DNA of 64,000 bases from Basfia succiniciproducens (GCF_011455875.1 NZ_CP015031.1:2089405-2153404); one strand, 5' to 3'; shown: positions 21,255 through 31,366, counted from the first letter of the stretch. A program made the numbers and translations. Notes: generated by a model from the sequence alone, not told the origin.

Positions 21255-21670
21255 TGGGTATCTGTGCATTGGCTTTCGATTTCGGCACTAAAAGTATCGG
21301 TTGTGCGGTGGGGCAAAGTATTACCGGCACAGCCCAGGCTTTACCCGCATTTAAAGCGCAGAACGGTATTCCGAATTGGGATAGCATTGAAAAATGTCTG
21401 AAAGAATGGAAACCCGATGTATTAGTAGTCGGCTTGCCTTTAAATATGGACGGTACGGAGCAGGAGTTTACATCGCGGGCAAGAAAATTTGCCAACCGCC
21501 TTCACGGGCGTTTTGGTGTGAAAGTGGAATTACAGGATGAACGGCTGACTACCACGGAAGCCCGTACGGAAATTTTTCAGCGCGGTGGTTATAAAGCTTT
21601 AAATAAAAGCAAGGTTGACGGCATTTCCGCTGCGTTAATTTTAGAAAGCTGGTTTGAGCGACATTCGTAA
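21254..21670 (+). CDS. yqgF: Putative pre-16S rRNA nuclease RuvX/YqgF
   Basis: About 138 residues of RNase H-like fold. Visible motifs are [16 protein letters not shown] with the first catalytic Asp, [13 protein letters not shown], and [10 protein letters not shown] with the second acidic residue. The family is annotated as a Holliday junction resolvase and, in E. coli, as the nuclease that finishes the 16S rRNA 5' end. The ATG shares a base with the yqgE stop codon, so yqgE-yqgF is one operon. Length is normal. Confidence 0.92.
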   Translation: MGICALAFDFGTKSIGCAVGQSITGTAQALPAFKAQNGIPNWDSIEKCLKEWKPDVLVVGLPLNMDGTEQEFTSRARKFANRLHGRFGVKVELQDERLTTTEARTEIFQRGGYKALNKSKVDGISAALILESWFERHS

Positions 21671-21722
21671 TCGTGATCCGATGTTTTATTTTGTCTTCTA
21701 TGACGGTTAATAATATAAAAAG

Positions 21723-21765
21723 AAAAGTGCGGTAAAATTCGGTGAAATTTTACCGCACTTTTTAT
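21723..21765. terminator. Bidirectional paired uptake-site terminator, yqgF/glnA
   Basis: AAAAGTGCGGTAAAATT (21723-21739) is complementary to AATTTTACCGCACTTTT ending at 21762, with T-runs on both strands. It serves two convergent genes. Confidence 0.88.
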
Positions 21766-21782
21766 CTATTTAATGTCGAGCA

Positions 21783-23210
21783 TTAAGCATAATACATTTC
21801 AAATTCTACCGGATGCGGCGTCATATTTACGCGTTCCACTTCTTTACGTTTGATAGCAACAAAGGCATCAATGAAGTCTTTGCTGAATACACCGCCTTGG
21901 ATTAAAAATTCATGGTCGGCTTGTAAAGAATCAAGAGCTTCTTCCAAAGACGAACAAACTGCCGGAATTTCTTTTAATTCTTCCGGCGGTAAGTCGTATA
22001 GGTTTTTATCCATCGCATCGCCCGGATGGATTTTATTGATAATACCGTCGATACCCGCCATTAATAACGCGGCGAAAGCCAGATACGGATTTGCCAATGG
22101 ATCCGGGAAGCGCGCTTCAACACGGATTGCTTTCGGGCTGGTTACCGCAGGAATACGGATGGAAGCCGAACGGTTACTTGCCGAATAAGCTAATAATACA
22201 GGCGCTTCAAATCCCGGTACTAAACGTTTATATGAGTTAGTGGTCGGGTTGGTGAACGCATTTAACGCTTTAGCGTGTTTGATAATACCGCCGATGTAAT
22301 AAAGCGCGGTTTCGGAAAGACCGGCATATTTATCGCCTTGGAATACGTTTTTACCGTCTTTGCTTAATGACATATTACAGTGCATACCCGAACCGTTATC
22401 GCCGGCAAAAGGTTTTGCCATAAAGCAGGCGGTTTTACCGTATTCTAACGCAACATTTTGTACCACATATTTATAGATTTGCGTTTCGTCGGCTTTTAAG
22501 GTTAACGTATTGAATTTTGACGCAATTTCATTTTGACCGGCGGTGGCAACTTCATGGTGGTGCGCTTCAATAACTAATCCCATTTCTTCTAAAATTAAGC
22601 ACATTTCGGAACGAATGTCGTGGGAATTATCAATTGGCGCGACAGCGCAATAGCCGCCTTTTTTCAACGGACGATAAGCGTTATTACCGTCTTCAAATTT
22701 ACGGTTAGTATTCCATGCCGCTTCAATATCGTCGATTTTGTAAGAAACGTTATTCATTTCCGTACTGAAACGAACATCGTCAAATAAGAAGAATTCCGGC
22801 TCCGGTCCGAATAATGCTTGGTCTGCGATACCGGTTGATTTTAAATAGTTTTCGGCACGAGTCGCGATTGAACGAGGGTCTCGGTCATAGCTTTGCATGG
22901 TGTTTGGTTCGTAAACGCTACAGCGGATGGAAAGGGTAGTGATTTGTGCGAAAGGATCAATTACGGCGGTTTCCGGCATTGGCATTAAAAGCATATCGGC
23001 TTTATTAATTGCTTTCCAACCCTCAACTGAGGAACCATCGAACATTTTACCTTCTTCAAAAAAGTCTTCTAATTCATCAGCTACTAAATTAACCGGTAAT
23101 GAAACACCGTGTTCTTTACCTTTAATATCGGTAAAACGAAGAAGGACAAACTTTACGTCATTGTCTTCAATTAATTTTGCAACGCGTTGAATTGCATTTG
23201 GGTTTGCCAT
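21783..23210 (-). CDS. glnA: Glutamine synthetase, type I
   Basis: The 475-residue protein joins glutamate and ammonia to glutamine using ATP. It contains the beta-grasp N-terminal domain, the DGSSVEGW loop, the ATP-binding region [16 protein letters not shown] and NLYDLPPEE, whose Tyr is the adenylylation site in the type I-beta subfamily. It should therefore be controlled by GlnE, which is not in this window. CAGGAGC precedes the ATG. In E. coli glnA is followed by glnL-glnG; here a terminator follows and no nitrogen two-component genes are present. Confidence 0.96.
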   Translation of the reverse strand: MANPNAIQRVAKLIEDNDVKFVLLRFTDIKGKEHGVSLPVNLVADELEDFFEEGKMFDGSSVEGWKAINKADMLLMPMPETAVIDPFAQITTLSIRCSVYEPNTMQSYDRDPRSIATRAENYLKSTGIADQALFGPEPEFFLFDDVRFSTEMNNVSYKIDDIEAAWNTNRKFEDGNNAYRPLKKGGYCAVAPIDNSHDIRSEMCLILEEMGLVIEAHHHEVATAGQNEIASKFNTLTLKADETQIYKYVVQNVALEYGKTACFMAKPFAGDNGSGMHCNMSLSKDGKNVFQGDKYAGLSETALYYIGGIIKHAKALNAFTNPTTNSYKRLVPGFEAPVLLAYSASNRSASIRIPAVTSPKAIRVEARFPDPLANPYLAFAALLMAGIDGIINKIHPGDAMDKNLYDLPPEELKEIPAVCSSLEEALDSLQADHEFLIQGGVFSKDFIDAFVAIKRKEVERVNMTPHPVEFEMYYA

Positions 23211-23707
23211 AAACAGCTCCTGTTATTTTGCACTTAGAGTAATTAAAATTTATTAATTTTAATGGCTAAAAATAGCATATTACACAAAAAATGCAATTGC
23301 TTATAAAAGAAAATTTAATGAAAGTTTTAAATAATTAATATTAATCTAATTATATGTAAATTATCTTAAATAAAATATAAAAAATTATTTAATATGTTAT
23401 TTTTTATTTCAAGTTTCCATGGATTTTATGTGATCCGAGTAGATAACAAGTCAGCAAGATCGGGCTACGACAAGATCTAATCGTATTATTTAATAGCTCA
23501 TCGGATTAAAAAGTTGTATAATTTGCGACCTTTCATCGCGGACGGTATCTCAAAAGGTAGAAAAGTGCGGTGAAAAATTTGATAGATTTTAGAGCTTGCG
23601 GCGTTCCAAAAATATTTTTCTTATCGCTAAAAATAACCGATATCGCAAATCTTTTTGAAACGTCCGCAAGCCCTATATTATTCGTTAAACAATTAAGAAC
23701 ATTTCAA
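23211..23707. other. AT-rich divergent regulatory region, glnA/typA
   Basis: About 500 bases without a gene. The first 200 bases (23240-23420) are extremely AT-rich and may hold the glnA promoter. A TATAAT lies at 23517-23522, facing typA, with a poor -35 box. A long-range stem (23594-23671) lies in the typA leader. I saw no convincing sigma-54 or NtrC site. The frame open from 23570 into typA is not a likely N-terminal extension. Confidence 0.6.
23594..23671 (+). promoter_or_regulatory. Structured leader ahead of typA
   Basis: GCTTGCGG (23594-23601) pairs with CCGCAAGC (23664-23671), and GTT/AAC pairs just inside it. Between them lies an AT-rich loop containing AAAAATATTTTT. It lies 37 bases before the typA ATG, which has a weak ribosome binding site. 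A temperature- or factor-sensitive leader is possible but unproven. Confidence 0.45.
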
Positions 23708-25558
23708 ATGGCAGAATTAGATATTCATAAATTGCGCAATATCGCAATTATTGCGCACGTTGACCACGGCAAAACCACCCTCGTTGATAAACTGTTACAA
23801 CAATCCGGTACATTAGAAACAGCGCGTAACGGCGATTCCGACGAGCGTGTGATGGACTCGAACGATCTGGAAAAAGAACGCGGTATTACCATTTTAGCGA
23901 AAAATACCGCCATTAACTGGAACGACTACCGCATTAATATCGTAGATACCCCGGGACACGCGGACTTCGGCGGCGAAGTGGAACGGGTACTGTCCATGGT
24001 GGATTCCGTATTACTGGTAGTGGACGCTTTTGACGGCCCGATGCCGCAAACCCGTTTTGTAACTCAAAAAGCCTTTGCCCACGGTTTGAAACCTATCGTG
24101 GTAATCAACAAAGTCGACCGCCCGGGCGCACGTCCGGACTGGGTAGTGGATCAGGTTTTTGATTTATTCGTAAACCTTGGGGCCACTGACGAACAGTTAG
24201 ATTTCCCTATTATTTACGCCTCCGCCCTAAACGGCGTGGCGGGTCTGGAACACGAAGAACTGGCGGAAGATATGACGCCGTTATTCGAAGCCATCGTACA
24301 ACACGTAGAACCGCCTCAAGTGGAATTGAACGCACCGTTCCAAATGCAGATTTCACAACTGGACTACAACAACTATGTGGGCGTAATCGGTATTGGTCGC
24401 ATTAAACGCGGCACGGTAAAACCGAATCAGTCCGTCACTATTATCGACAGTTTCGGTAAAACCCGTAACGGCAAAATAGGTCAAGTATTGGGTCATCTGG
24501 GTTTACAACGTTACGAAGAAGATCTGGCGCAAGCCGGCGACATCGTGGCTATTACCGGATTAGGCGAATTGAATATTTCCGATACCGTTTGCGATATTAA
24601 CGCGGTGGAAGCATTGCCTGCGTTAAGCGTGGACGAACCGACGGTTACCATGTTCTTCTGCGTCAATACCTCGCCGTTCTGCGGTCAGGAAGGGAAATTC
24701 GTCACTTCACGGCAAATTCTCGAACGTTTAAATAAAGAATTGGTTCACAACGTAGCCTTACGGGTAGAAGAAACACCGAATCCGGACGAATTCCGGGTAT
24801 CCGGTCGCGGCGAATTGCATTTATCGGTGTTAATCGAAAATATGCGTCGCGAAGGTTACGAATTAGCGGTGTCCCGCCCGAAAGTTATCTATAAAGAAGA
24901 AAACGGTCACAAACAGGAACCCTTCGAACAAGTCACCATTGATATTGAAGAACAACATCAGGGCGCGGTAATGGAAGCTTTAGGCATCCGTAAGGGCGAA
25001 GTGAAAGACATGAGCCCGGACGGCAAAGGCCGTACCCGTTTGGAATACGTTATCCCAAGTCGCGGTTTAATCGGTTTCCGTAACGAATTTATGACCATGA
25101 CATCCGGTACCGGCTTGCTTTATTCAAGCTTCAGCCATTACGATGATGTCAAACCGGGCGAAATCGGCCAGCGCAAAAACGGCGTACTGATTTCTAACGC
25201 TACCGGTAAAGCTCTGGCTTATGCTTTATGGGGTTTACAGGAACGCGGTAAATTAATGGCGGAACACGGTCAGGAAGTGTACGAAGGTCAGATTATCGGT
25301 ATTCACAGCCGGACTAACGACTTAACGGTAAACTGCCTGCAAGGTAAAAAATTAACCAATATGCGCGCCTCCGGTAAAGACGACGCCATTCAGTTAACCA
25401 CGCCAATCAAGTTAACTCTGGAACAGGCCATTGAATTTATTGACGACGACGAATTGGTGGAAGTCACCCCACAATCCATCCGTATCCGTAAAAAACTGTT
25501 AACGGAAATGGATCGCAAACGTGCCAACCGTACCACCACCAGTACCAGCACGCATTAA
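23708..25558 (+). CDS. typA: Ribosome-associated GTPase TypA/BipA
   Basis: 616 residues from the ATG at 23708. The translational GTPase has G1 [10 protein letters not shown]2 RGITI, G3 DTPGHADF and G4 NKVDRPGAR, then EF-G-like domains II, III and V and the BipA-specific C-terminal domain ([20 protein letters not shown] in part). It binds 70S ribosomes and supports 50S assembly and growth at low temperature in relatives. Starting at 23708 gives the family N-terminus; the extra 46 codons upstream have no family match and overlap a stem. The ribosome binding site is weak. Confidence 0.95.
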   Translation: MAELDIHKLRNIAIIAHVDHGKTTLVDKLLQQSGTLETARNGDSDERVMDSNDLEKERGITILAKNTAINWNDYRINIVDTPGHADFGGEVERVLSMVDSVLLVVDAFDGPMPQTRFVTQKAFAHGLKPIVVINKVDRPGARPDWVVDQVFDLFVNLGATDEQLDFPIIYASALNGVAGLEHEELAEDMTPLFEAIVQHVEPPQVELNAPFQMQISQLDYNNYVGVIGIGRIKRGTVKPNQSVTIIDSFGKTRNGKIGQVLGHLGLQRYEEDLAQAGDIVAITGLGELNISDTVCDINAVEALPALSVDEPTVTMFFCVNTSPFCGQEGKFVTSRQILERLNKELVHNVALRVEETPNPDEFRVSGRGELHLSVLIENMRREGYELAVSRPKVIYKEENGHKQEPFEQVTIDIEEQHQGAVMEALGIRKGEVKDMSPDGKGRTRLEYVIPSRGLIGFRNEFMTMTSGTGLLYSSFSHYDDVKPGEIGQRKNGVLISNATGKALAYALWGLQERGKLMAEHGQEVYEGQIIGIHSRTNDLTVNCLQGKKLTNMRASGKDDAIQLTTPIKLTLEQAIEFIDDDELVEVTPQSIRIRKKLLTEMDRKRANRTTTSTSTH

Positions 25559-25574
25559 TTCAAAACTTTAATAA

Positions 25575-25619
25575 AATAACCGCACTTTTGGGGCCAGCTC
25601 AAAGTGCGGTTATTTTTTT
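25575..25619 (+). terminator. Paired uptake-site terminator after typA
   Basis: AATAACCGCACTTT (25575-25588) pairs with AAAGTGCGGTTATT (25601-25614), with GGCC/GCC pairing in the loop and a run of seven T residues at its end. The T-run runs into the 3' end of bcp on the other strand. Confidence 0.85.
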
Positions 25620-26088
25620 AGGAATTTTGTGTTAAATAATCCAACACCACCCGATGATGTTCACCGGTTTTAAATTTAGTAAACACCTGCTCAATAACAC
25701 CTTTTTCATCAATTAAGAAGCTGATACGGTGGATGCCGTCGTAAATTTTCCCCATAAATTTCTTTTCGCCCCATACGCCGAATTGTTCGGCGACTTGATG
25801 ATTTTCGTCGGATAATAAGGTGAAGTTTAACTCTTTCTTTTCTGCAAATTGGGCGAGTTTTTTCGGTGAGTCCGGGCTGATACCTAGAATTACGACGCCT
25901 GATTTATCCAGTTCCGCTTTGGCATCGCGCAGTCCGCAGGCTTGGGTTGTGCAGCCCGGAGTTAGGGCTTTCGGGTAGAAATAAACCAGCACTTTTTTGC
26001 CTTGAAAGTCCGTCAGTGAAACGGTTTCATTATGTTGGTTTGACAGGCTAAAGTGCGGTGCAAAATCGCCGATTTTTAATGTATTCAT
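25618..26088 (-). CDS. bcp: Thiol peroxidase Bcp, peroxiredoxin Q
   Basis: The 156-residue cytosolic peroxidase reduces hydrogen and organic peroxides using thioredoxin. The active site TPGCTTQACGLRD has the peroxidatic Cys46 and, five residues on, Cys51, the spacing of E. coli Bcp. FPKALTPG-type (here YPKALTPG) context and length are typical. CTAAGGAAAA precedes the ATG. It is divergent from dapA across 129 bases, the same bcp-dapA neighbourhood as in E. coli. Confidence 0.94.
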   Translation of the reverse strand: MNTLKIGDFAPHFSLSNQHNETVSLTDFQGKKVLVYFYPKALTPGCTTQACGLRDAKAELDKSGVVILGISPDSPKKLAQFAEKKELNFTLLSDENHQVAEQFGVWGEKKFMGKIYDGIHRISFLIDEKGVIEQVFTKFKTGEHHRVVLDYLTQNS

Positions 26089-26217
26089 AACTTTTTCCTT
26101 AGAAATTTGATTTCAACTGCAAAATTTAAAAAAATCACTTGCAAAGTGTAACGATTTTGGCGAACCTAAACAACACATCAAAATATTTTAGCTTCAAACA
26201 CGACAAGAGAGGTTTTT

Positions 26218-27114
26218 ATGTCATCAACACGTCCTTTATTTTACGGTAGTATCGTTGCGCTTATTACGCCTATGGATAGCCATGGCGAAGTTAATTATGA
26301 CGAATTAAAAAAATTAGTTGAATACCATATTGCCAGCGGCACTCATGCTATTGTTTCGGTGGGAACAACAGGGGAGTCCGCTACTTTAAGTATTGATGAA
26401 AATGTAAAAACCATTCAAAAGACCGTTGAGTTCGCGGCAGGCCGTATTCCCGTTATCGCGGGTACGGGCGCTAATGCAACCAGCGAAGCCATTACGATGA
26501 CGAAATTATTGAATAACAGCGGTGTTGCCGGTTGCTTGTCTGTTGTGCCTTACTATAATAAACCGACTCAAGAAGGGATGTATCAACATTTTAAAGCTAT
26601 TGCCGAGTGTACGGATCTTCCGCAAATTCTTTATAACGTACCGGGACGTACCGGTAGCGATATGAAACCTGAAACCGTGGGTCGTTTATCTAAAATTGAA
26701 AATATTGTGGCGATTAAAGAAGCTACGGGTGATGTGAGTCGTGTAAAACAAATTAAAGAATTAGCCGGCGACGATTTTATTTTCCTGAGCGGCGATGACG
26801 CTACCGGATTAGAAAGCATTAAATTAGGCGGGCAGGGCGTGATTTCCGTAACTAATAACCTCGCAGCGGCGGATATGGCTAAAATGTGTGAATTGGCGCT
26901 TGCCGGTAATTTTGATGAAGCGGAGGCGATTAATCAGCGCTTAATGGGATTACATCATGATTTATTTATTGAAGGTAATCCGATTCCGGTAAAATGGGCG
27001 GCCTATAAATTAGGTTTGATCAAAGAACCCGTATTGCGTCTACCGTTAACCACATTGAGCGAAGCGGCGCAGCCGAAAGTGCTTGAAGCATTAAAACAAG
27101 CGGGCTTGATTTAA
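26218..27114 (+). CDS. dapA: 4-hydroxy-tetrahydrodipicolinate synthase
   Basis: The 298-residue TIM-barrel enzyme condenses pyruvate with aspartate semialdehyde in the lysine/diaminopimelate pathway. The Schiff-base Lys is at about residue 167 in AIKEATGD; the catalytic Tyr is at about 139 in ILYNVPGRT; the GTTGES motif is near residue 50. GAGAGG precedes the ATG. In E. coli bamC follows directly; here a terminator and a GNAT gene come between. Confidence 0.96.
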   Translation: MSSTRPLFYGSIVALITPMDSHGEVNYDELKKLVEYHIASGTHAIVSVGTTGESATLSIDENVKTIQKTVEFAAGRIPVIAGTGANATSEAITMTKLLNNSGVAGCLSVVPYYNKPTQEGMYQHFKAIAECTDLPQILYNVPGRTGSDMKPETVGRLSKIENIVAIKEATGDVSRVKQIKELAGDDFIFLSGDDATGLESIKLGGQGVISVTNNLAAADMAKMCELALAGNFDEAEAINQRLMGLHHDLFIEGNPIPVKWAAYKLGLIKEPVLRLPLTTLSEAAQPKVLEALKQAGLI

Positions 27115-27128
27115 TCCGAATTATCTTT

Positions 27129-27162
27129 TAATCCCCTGGCCCTTGCCGGGGGATTGTTATTT
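27129..27162 (+). terminator. Terminator after dapA
   Basis: AATCCCC-TGGC pairs with GCCG-GGGGATT around a short CCTT loop, followed by GTTATTT. It ends immediately before the possible start codons of the GNAT gene. Confidence 0.7.
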
Positions 27163-27621
27163 ATGAGAATTCACCCCATGAATTGGCAGTGTAAAACCTT
27201 TAATCAATTAAGCAATATTGAGCTTTACCAAATTCTGCAATTGCGCAGCGATGTGTTTGTTATTGAACAACAATGTATTTACCGGGATATGGATAATAAG
27301 GATCTTTTAGCCTCTCATTTGTTTTTAAGCAAAGACAATCAAATTGTTGCCTATTGCAGGCTGTTGCCTAAGGGCGTTTCCGTGGCGGATGCCGCTATCG
27401 GGCGGGTGATTATTCATGAGAAATACCGAGGGCGGCATCTTGCCCATAAAATGATGGGTAAGGCGATAGATATTATTATTCATGAATGGCATGAGAATAA
27501 AATCTATGTGCAGGCGCAGGAATATTTGCAAGGATTTTATCAGTCGTTAGGCTTTAAAGCCACCTCAGATGTTTATTTGGAAGATGAAATCCCGCATTTG
27601 GATATGTATTGGGAAAGTTAA
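27163..27621 (+). CDS. elaA: GNAT acetyltransferase, ElaA-like
   Basis: About 152 residues. The ElaA-type GNAT domain starts near MNWQCKTFNQLSNIELYQIL and has the acetyl-CoA-binding region IGRVIIHEKYRGRHLAHKMM and the C-terminal QEYLQGFYQSLGF. The acceptor substrate is unknown. Two starts are possible: ATG 27163 (after GGGGGAT of the terminator stem) and ATG 27178, where the family match begins; the latter has no ribosome binding site. It lies between dapA and bamC. Confidence 0.85.
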   Translation: MRIHPMNWQCKTFNQLSNIELYQILQLRSDVFVIEQQCIYRDMDNKDLLASHLFLSKDNQIVAYCRLLPKGVSVADAAIGRVIIHEKYRGRHLAHKMMGKAIDIIIHEWHENKIYVQAQEYLQGFYQSLGFKATSDVYLEDEIPHLDMYWES

Positions 27622-27690
27622 ACTTTTCCCCGCCTTTGCTGTCAAAGTGCGGTATCTTTTTACAAAGTTTTAATAAGAATAGGATGATTT

Positions 27691-28701
27691 ATGAAAAAAT
27701 GGCTCTTATCTGTTGCAGTTTTAGCGACCGTTACCGCTTGCTCATCAAGCAATGAATCTCGTCAGGTAGCAAATGATAGCTATGAGAAAAATGCGGAATC
27801 AAAAATCAATTTTTCACCATTAGCAACAGGCGGAGTTACCATTGTCGGTCAGGATAATAAATATCAACTGCCGACAACCAATATCAGCAAAGGGCCGGCA
27901 GTGGATATTCGTCCGCCGACAACGCCGATGTCAATTATCGGTAATTCGGTGGCTCAATTCGACGGCGAACGCGCCTCAATTGTGTATCCGGCAGCGAAAA
28001 GCGCGGTTTATAACTTAGATCAGGTCGCCCGTTTATTAAAAGAAGAAAATATTGAGTTTACCCGTCAGGAAAATAAATTACTGACCGATTGGGCGCCGAC
28101 CGGGCGTGTTGATGAAGTGGGGGATGTCAAATTGCGTTATCTGATTGAGCAGCTTGGTAATAAAGAAGCCAACGCGCTTTCCGTCACCGTGCTTGAGGCC
28201 AAACGTAACGAGATTATTTTCACCCCTTCCGTGACGGATAAACAGCGTTATACTTCCGATCGCCTAAACAACTTTGTGGGTAACTTAAATCATGCTTATC
28301 GTACGCAAATGGCACAAACGGCACCGGTCGCTACATCAAACGGCGCTATTCAAGCGGAAATTGTTACCGACGGTAATAACCGAACCGCATTAGGGTTAAC
28401 GTCAAGTTTTGCCCAATCATGGGAAAAACTCGGTCAGGTATTACCTGAATTGGGCTTTGATATTGATGAGGAAACGGCGGGTCGCGGTTATCGGGTATTA
28501 AAATACAAACCGGTAGACGATAGCCAATGGGCGCGTTTGGGCGTGAATAAGCCCGAATTGGAGAAAGGCGAATATTCAATGCAGTTAAGCGCTTACGGCA
28601 ATCAAAGCGCAGTGGTGTTAATGGATGAAGACAAAGCCGCATTAGAAGGCGATAAAGCCCAAGCCGTGTATAAAGCGCTGCAGGTTCTGATGACTAAATA
28701 G
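27691..28701 (+). CDS. bamC: Outer membrane assembly lipoprotein BamC
   Basis: 336 residues. The signal peptide ends in the lipobox VTAC (Cys at about residue 17), then a serine-rich segment, an unstructured N-terminal region (VDIRPPTTPMSI) that in E. coli binds BamD, and two helix-grip domains (about 100-190 and 215-335). BamC is an accessory part of the BAM beta-barrel assembly complex on the outer membrane. The position after dapA is that of E. coli nlpB/bamC. AGGATG precedes the ATG, and a terminator follows. Confidence 0.9.
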   Translation: MKKWLLSVAVLATVTACSSSNESRQVANDSYEKNAESKINFSPLATGGVTIVGQDNKYQLPTTNISKGPAVDIRPPTTPMSIIGNSVAQFDGERASIVYPAAKSAVYNLDQVARLLKEENIEFTRQENKLLTDWAPTGRVDEVGDVKLRYLIEQLGNKEANALSVTVLEAKRNEIIFTPSVTDKQRYTSDRLNNFVGNLNHAYRTQMAQTAPVATSNGAIQAEIVTDGNNRTALGLTSSFAQSWEKLGQVLPELGFDIDEETAGRGYRVLKYKPVDDSQWARLGVNKPELEKGEYSMQLSAYGNQSAVVLMDEDKAALEGDKAQAVYKALQVLMTK

Positions 28702-28727
28702 TTTCTGCAGAATCATAATCAGACAAC

Positions 28728-28761
28728 ACCCCGTCGGGAGTAATCCGATGGGGTATTTTTT
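28728..28761 (+). terminator. Terminator after bamC
   Basis: ACCCCGTCGG (28728-28737) pairs with CCGATGGGGT (28745-28754), with one G-T mismatch, followed by ATTTTTT. It is not built from uptake words. Confidence 0.85.
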
Positions 28762-28868
28762 GGCAAAAATTTTCTCTTTTTTGACCGCACTTTGAACTTT
28801 CCGGCGAATTTTTTATCAAAATAGTGCATGATGAATCGTTTCATGCACTATTTATATAAGGATTATTT

Positions 28869-29243
28869 ATGAAAACGAATTTAAAATTAGGCTTGCTTAT
28901 CGGTGCTTTAGGATTATTTTCGACCGGTGCAATGGCGGCCCATCTGCCTGATGAAATTTATCAACCGCGCGGTGCAAAAGTGATTAAAGCGGATCGCCAG
29001 GGCAAAGGTGAATTTGAGGTTGAATTTCGTTTAGACGCCCGTGAACATCGTATTCCCGTATTGGCGGAGAAAGCGATTTCCCATGCCAGATATCATGGAT
29101 TTCGTTTAGTTGAAAGTGAAATTGAGCATGATGATGCCGATTTAAAATTTAAACGCGGTGATCAGGAAATGGATATTGAAATCGAATTAAAAGATCATCA
29201 TCGTATTGAATATAAAGCCGAACTTGATTTAGATAAAAATTAG
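28869..29243 (+). CDS. Small exported protein of unknown function
   Basis: 124 residues. A clear signal peptide (KTNLKLGLLIGALGLFSTGAMA) with an AMA-AH cleavage site gives a mature protein of about 100 residues. The mature part is highly charged, rich in Glu, Asp, Lys, Arg and His, with alternating strand-like stretches (GEFEVEFRLD, EMDIEIELKDHHRIEYKAEL) that loosely resemble a PepSY-type fold. No cysteines or membrane segments. AAGGAT precedes the ATG; a perfect hairpin terminator follows. It is a single-gene unit. I do not recognise the family. Confidence 0.75.
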   Translation: MKTNLKLGLLIGALGLFSTGAMAAHLPDEIYQPRGAKVIKADRQGKGEFEVEFRLDAREHRIPVLAEKAISHARYHGFRLVESEIEHDDADLKFKRGDQEMDIEIELKDHHRIEYKAELDLDKN

Positions 29244-29257
29244 TTCGGAAATAACAG

Positions 29258-29287
29258 AAAATCCGCGGTTTGTCGCGGATTTTTCTA
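29258..29287 (+). terminator. Terminator after the small exported protein gene
   Basis: AAAATCCGCG (29258-29267), six-base loop, CGCGGATTTT (29274-29283), then TTC TATTTT. Perfect 10-pair stem. Confidence 0.85.
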
Positions 29288-29356
29288 TTTTATAAACTTG
29301 AAAAATCCGATACAACCCCAATCTAACCAACAAATTTCGATAAAAAAGGATATAAC

Positions 29357-29878
29357 ATGACTACAATCGTATGTGTACGTAAAAATGGTAAAGTCGCCAT
29401 TGGCGGCGACGGCCAAGCAACCTTGGGAAACTGTGTGGAAAAGGGAACCGTGCGTAAAGTACGTCGTTTATATAAAGATAAAGTGGTCACTGGTTTTGCA
29501 GGCTCAACGGCGGACGCTTTTATTCTGCGCGATTTATTTGAAAAGAAATTGGAATTGCATCAAGGGCATTTAGTCAAAGCGGCGGTGGAGCTGGCGAAAG
29601 AATGGCGAACCGAACGTTCGTTACGCCGTTTGGAAGCAATGATGATTGTCGCTAATGAAAGCGAATTTTTGCTTGTATCCGGCAGCGGTGATGTGATTGA
29701 ACCCGAATTTGACGTGTTAGCCATTGGTTCCGGCGGTAATTTTGCAAAATCGGCCGCCCTTGCATTATTGCGCACAAATAACGAACTAAGTGCCGCTGAA
29801 ATTGTAAAACAAGCTTTAATTATTGCCGGTGATATTGATATTTATACTAATCATAATCACGTTATCGAAGAAGTTTAA
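29357..29878 (+). CDS. hslV: ATP-dependent protease proteolytic subunit HslV
   Basis: The 173-residue protein is the peptidase of the HslUV (ClpQY) protease. After removal of Met, Thr2 of [20 protein letters not shown] becomes the catalytic N-terminal nucleophile; [11 protein letters not shown] and the length are typical. It forms stacked hexamers capped by HslU and removes misfolded and regulatory proteins. hslU follows after 98 bases on the same strand. AAAGGATA precedes the ATG. No clear sigma-32 promoter was seen. Confidence 0.96.
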   Translation: MTTIVCVRKNGKVAIGGDGQATLGNCVEKGTVRKVRRLYKDKVVTGFAGSTADAFILRDLFEKKLELHQGHLVKAAVELAKEWRTERSLRRLEAMMIVANESEFLLVSGSGDVIEPEFDVLAIGSGGNFAKSAALALLRTNNELSAAEIVKQALIIAGDIDIYTNHNHVIEEV

Positions 29879-29976
29879 AACCGAATAACTTCCTTGCTGT
29901 TGCGTTGAGCGGTTTGTTTTAGTTTTTTAAAAAGTGCGGTTAATATTTTAAAAATTTTGAGAATTAGGAATACATT

Positions 29977-31299
29977 ATGTCAATGACACCTCGTGAAATC
30001 GTATCTGAATTGGATGCGCATATTATCGGTCAAAACGAAGCAAAACGTGCGGTGGCAATTGCTTTACGTAATCGCTGGCGCCGTATGCAGCTGCCGGAAG
30101 ATCTGCGTCAGGAAATCACACCTAAGAATATTTTAATGATTGGGCCGACCGGGGTCGGTAAAACGGAAATCGCCCGTCGCTTGGCAAAATTAGCCAATGC
30201 ACCCTTTATTAAAGTGGAAGCCACAAAATTTACCGAAGTCGGATATGTGGGTAAAGAAGTGGATTCGATTATCCGCGATCTTGCCGATATTTCAATGAAA
30301 CTGGTACGCCAGCAGGCGGTGGAAAAAAACCGCATGAAAGCGCAGGATGCGGCGGAAGACCGCATTTTAGACGTGTTGCTGCCGCCGGCAAAAGATCAAT
30401 GGGGTAATGTGCAGGAAACGGGTAACGCTTCAACCCGTCAGGTATTCCGCAAAAAATTACGTGAGGGGCAGTTGGATGAGCGGGAAATCGAGATTGATAT
30501 TTCAACGCCTGTTAACGTTGAGATAATGACGCCGCCGGGTATGGAAGATATGACTTCTCAACTTCAATCTTTATTTGAAGGAATGTCGCCGAATAAAACC
30601 AAAAAGCGCAAAATGAAAATTAAAGACGCGTTAAAAGTAATGCTGGATGAAGAAGCGGCAAAATTGGTTAATCCTGAGGAATTGAAACAAAAAGCCATTG
30701 AAGCGGTAGAGCAGCACGGCATTGTGTTCATTGACGAGATAGATAAAATCTGTAAAAAAGGCGAACATAGCGGCGGTGATGTTTCCCGCGAAGGCGTACA
30801 ACGGGATTTATTGCCGATTATTGAAGGTTCGACCGTTAATACCAAACACGGCATGGTGAAAACCGACCATATTCTTTTTATCTGTTCAGGCGCTTTCCAA
30901 GTAGCTCGTCCGTCGGATTTATTGCCTGAATTACAAGGGCGTTTGCCGATTCGCGTTGAATTAAAATCACTGACAAAAGAAGATTTTGAACGTATTTTAA
31001 CGGAACCTAACGCATCGTTAACCTTGCAATATCGCGAATTGATGAAAACGGAAGGGGTTGATATTGAGTTTACTCAGGACGGTATCAGCAAAATTGCCGA
31101 GTCGGCATTCCGAGTGAATGAGAAAACCGAAAATATCGGCGCCCGTCGTTTACATACTGTTTTGGAACGCTTAATGGACGGTATTTCATTTGATGCAAGC
31201 GAACGTGCCGGTGAGAAAGTGGTGATCGATGAAAAATACGTTTCAGACGCGTTGAATGATGTTGTGGAAAATGAAGATTTAAGCCGTTTTATTTTATAA
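29977..31299 (+). CDS. hslU: HslU, ATPase subunit of the HslUV protease
   Basis: The 440-residue AAA+ unfoldase has Walker [17 protein letters not shown] (about residues 56-71), an inserted I-domain (about 110-240, charged) and Walker [13 protein letters not shown]. The sensor and C-terminal region [14 protein letters not shown] and the C-terminal LSRFIL, which docks into HslV, are present. Length is normal (E. coli 443). TTAGGAAT precedes the ATG; an uptake word lies in the hslV-hslU gap. Two terminators follow. Confidence 0.97.
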
Positions 31300-31310
31300 T
31301 CGGAATTGAT

Positions 31311-31351
31311 AAAAGTGCGGTGAAAATTCAGCAAATTTTACCGCACTTTTA
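31311..31351. terminator. Paired uptake-site terminator after hslU
   Basis: AAAAGTGCGG (31311) pairs with CCGCACTTTT (ending 31350), with AAAATT/AATTTT in the inner stem. It is flanked by T-rich sequence on both strands. Confidence 0.82.
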
Positions 31352-31366
31352 AAATTTTTCTCCAAT

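Noticed and set aside
23570-23707. 46-residue N-terminal extension of TypA
   Set aside because: The family begins at [11 protein letters not shown]; the upstream part has no match, starts inside an uptake word and covers the leader stem.
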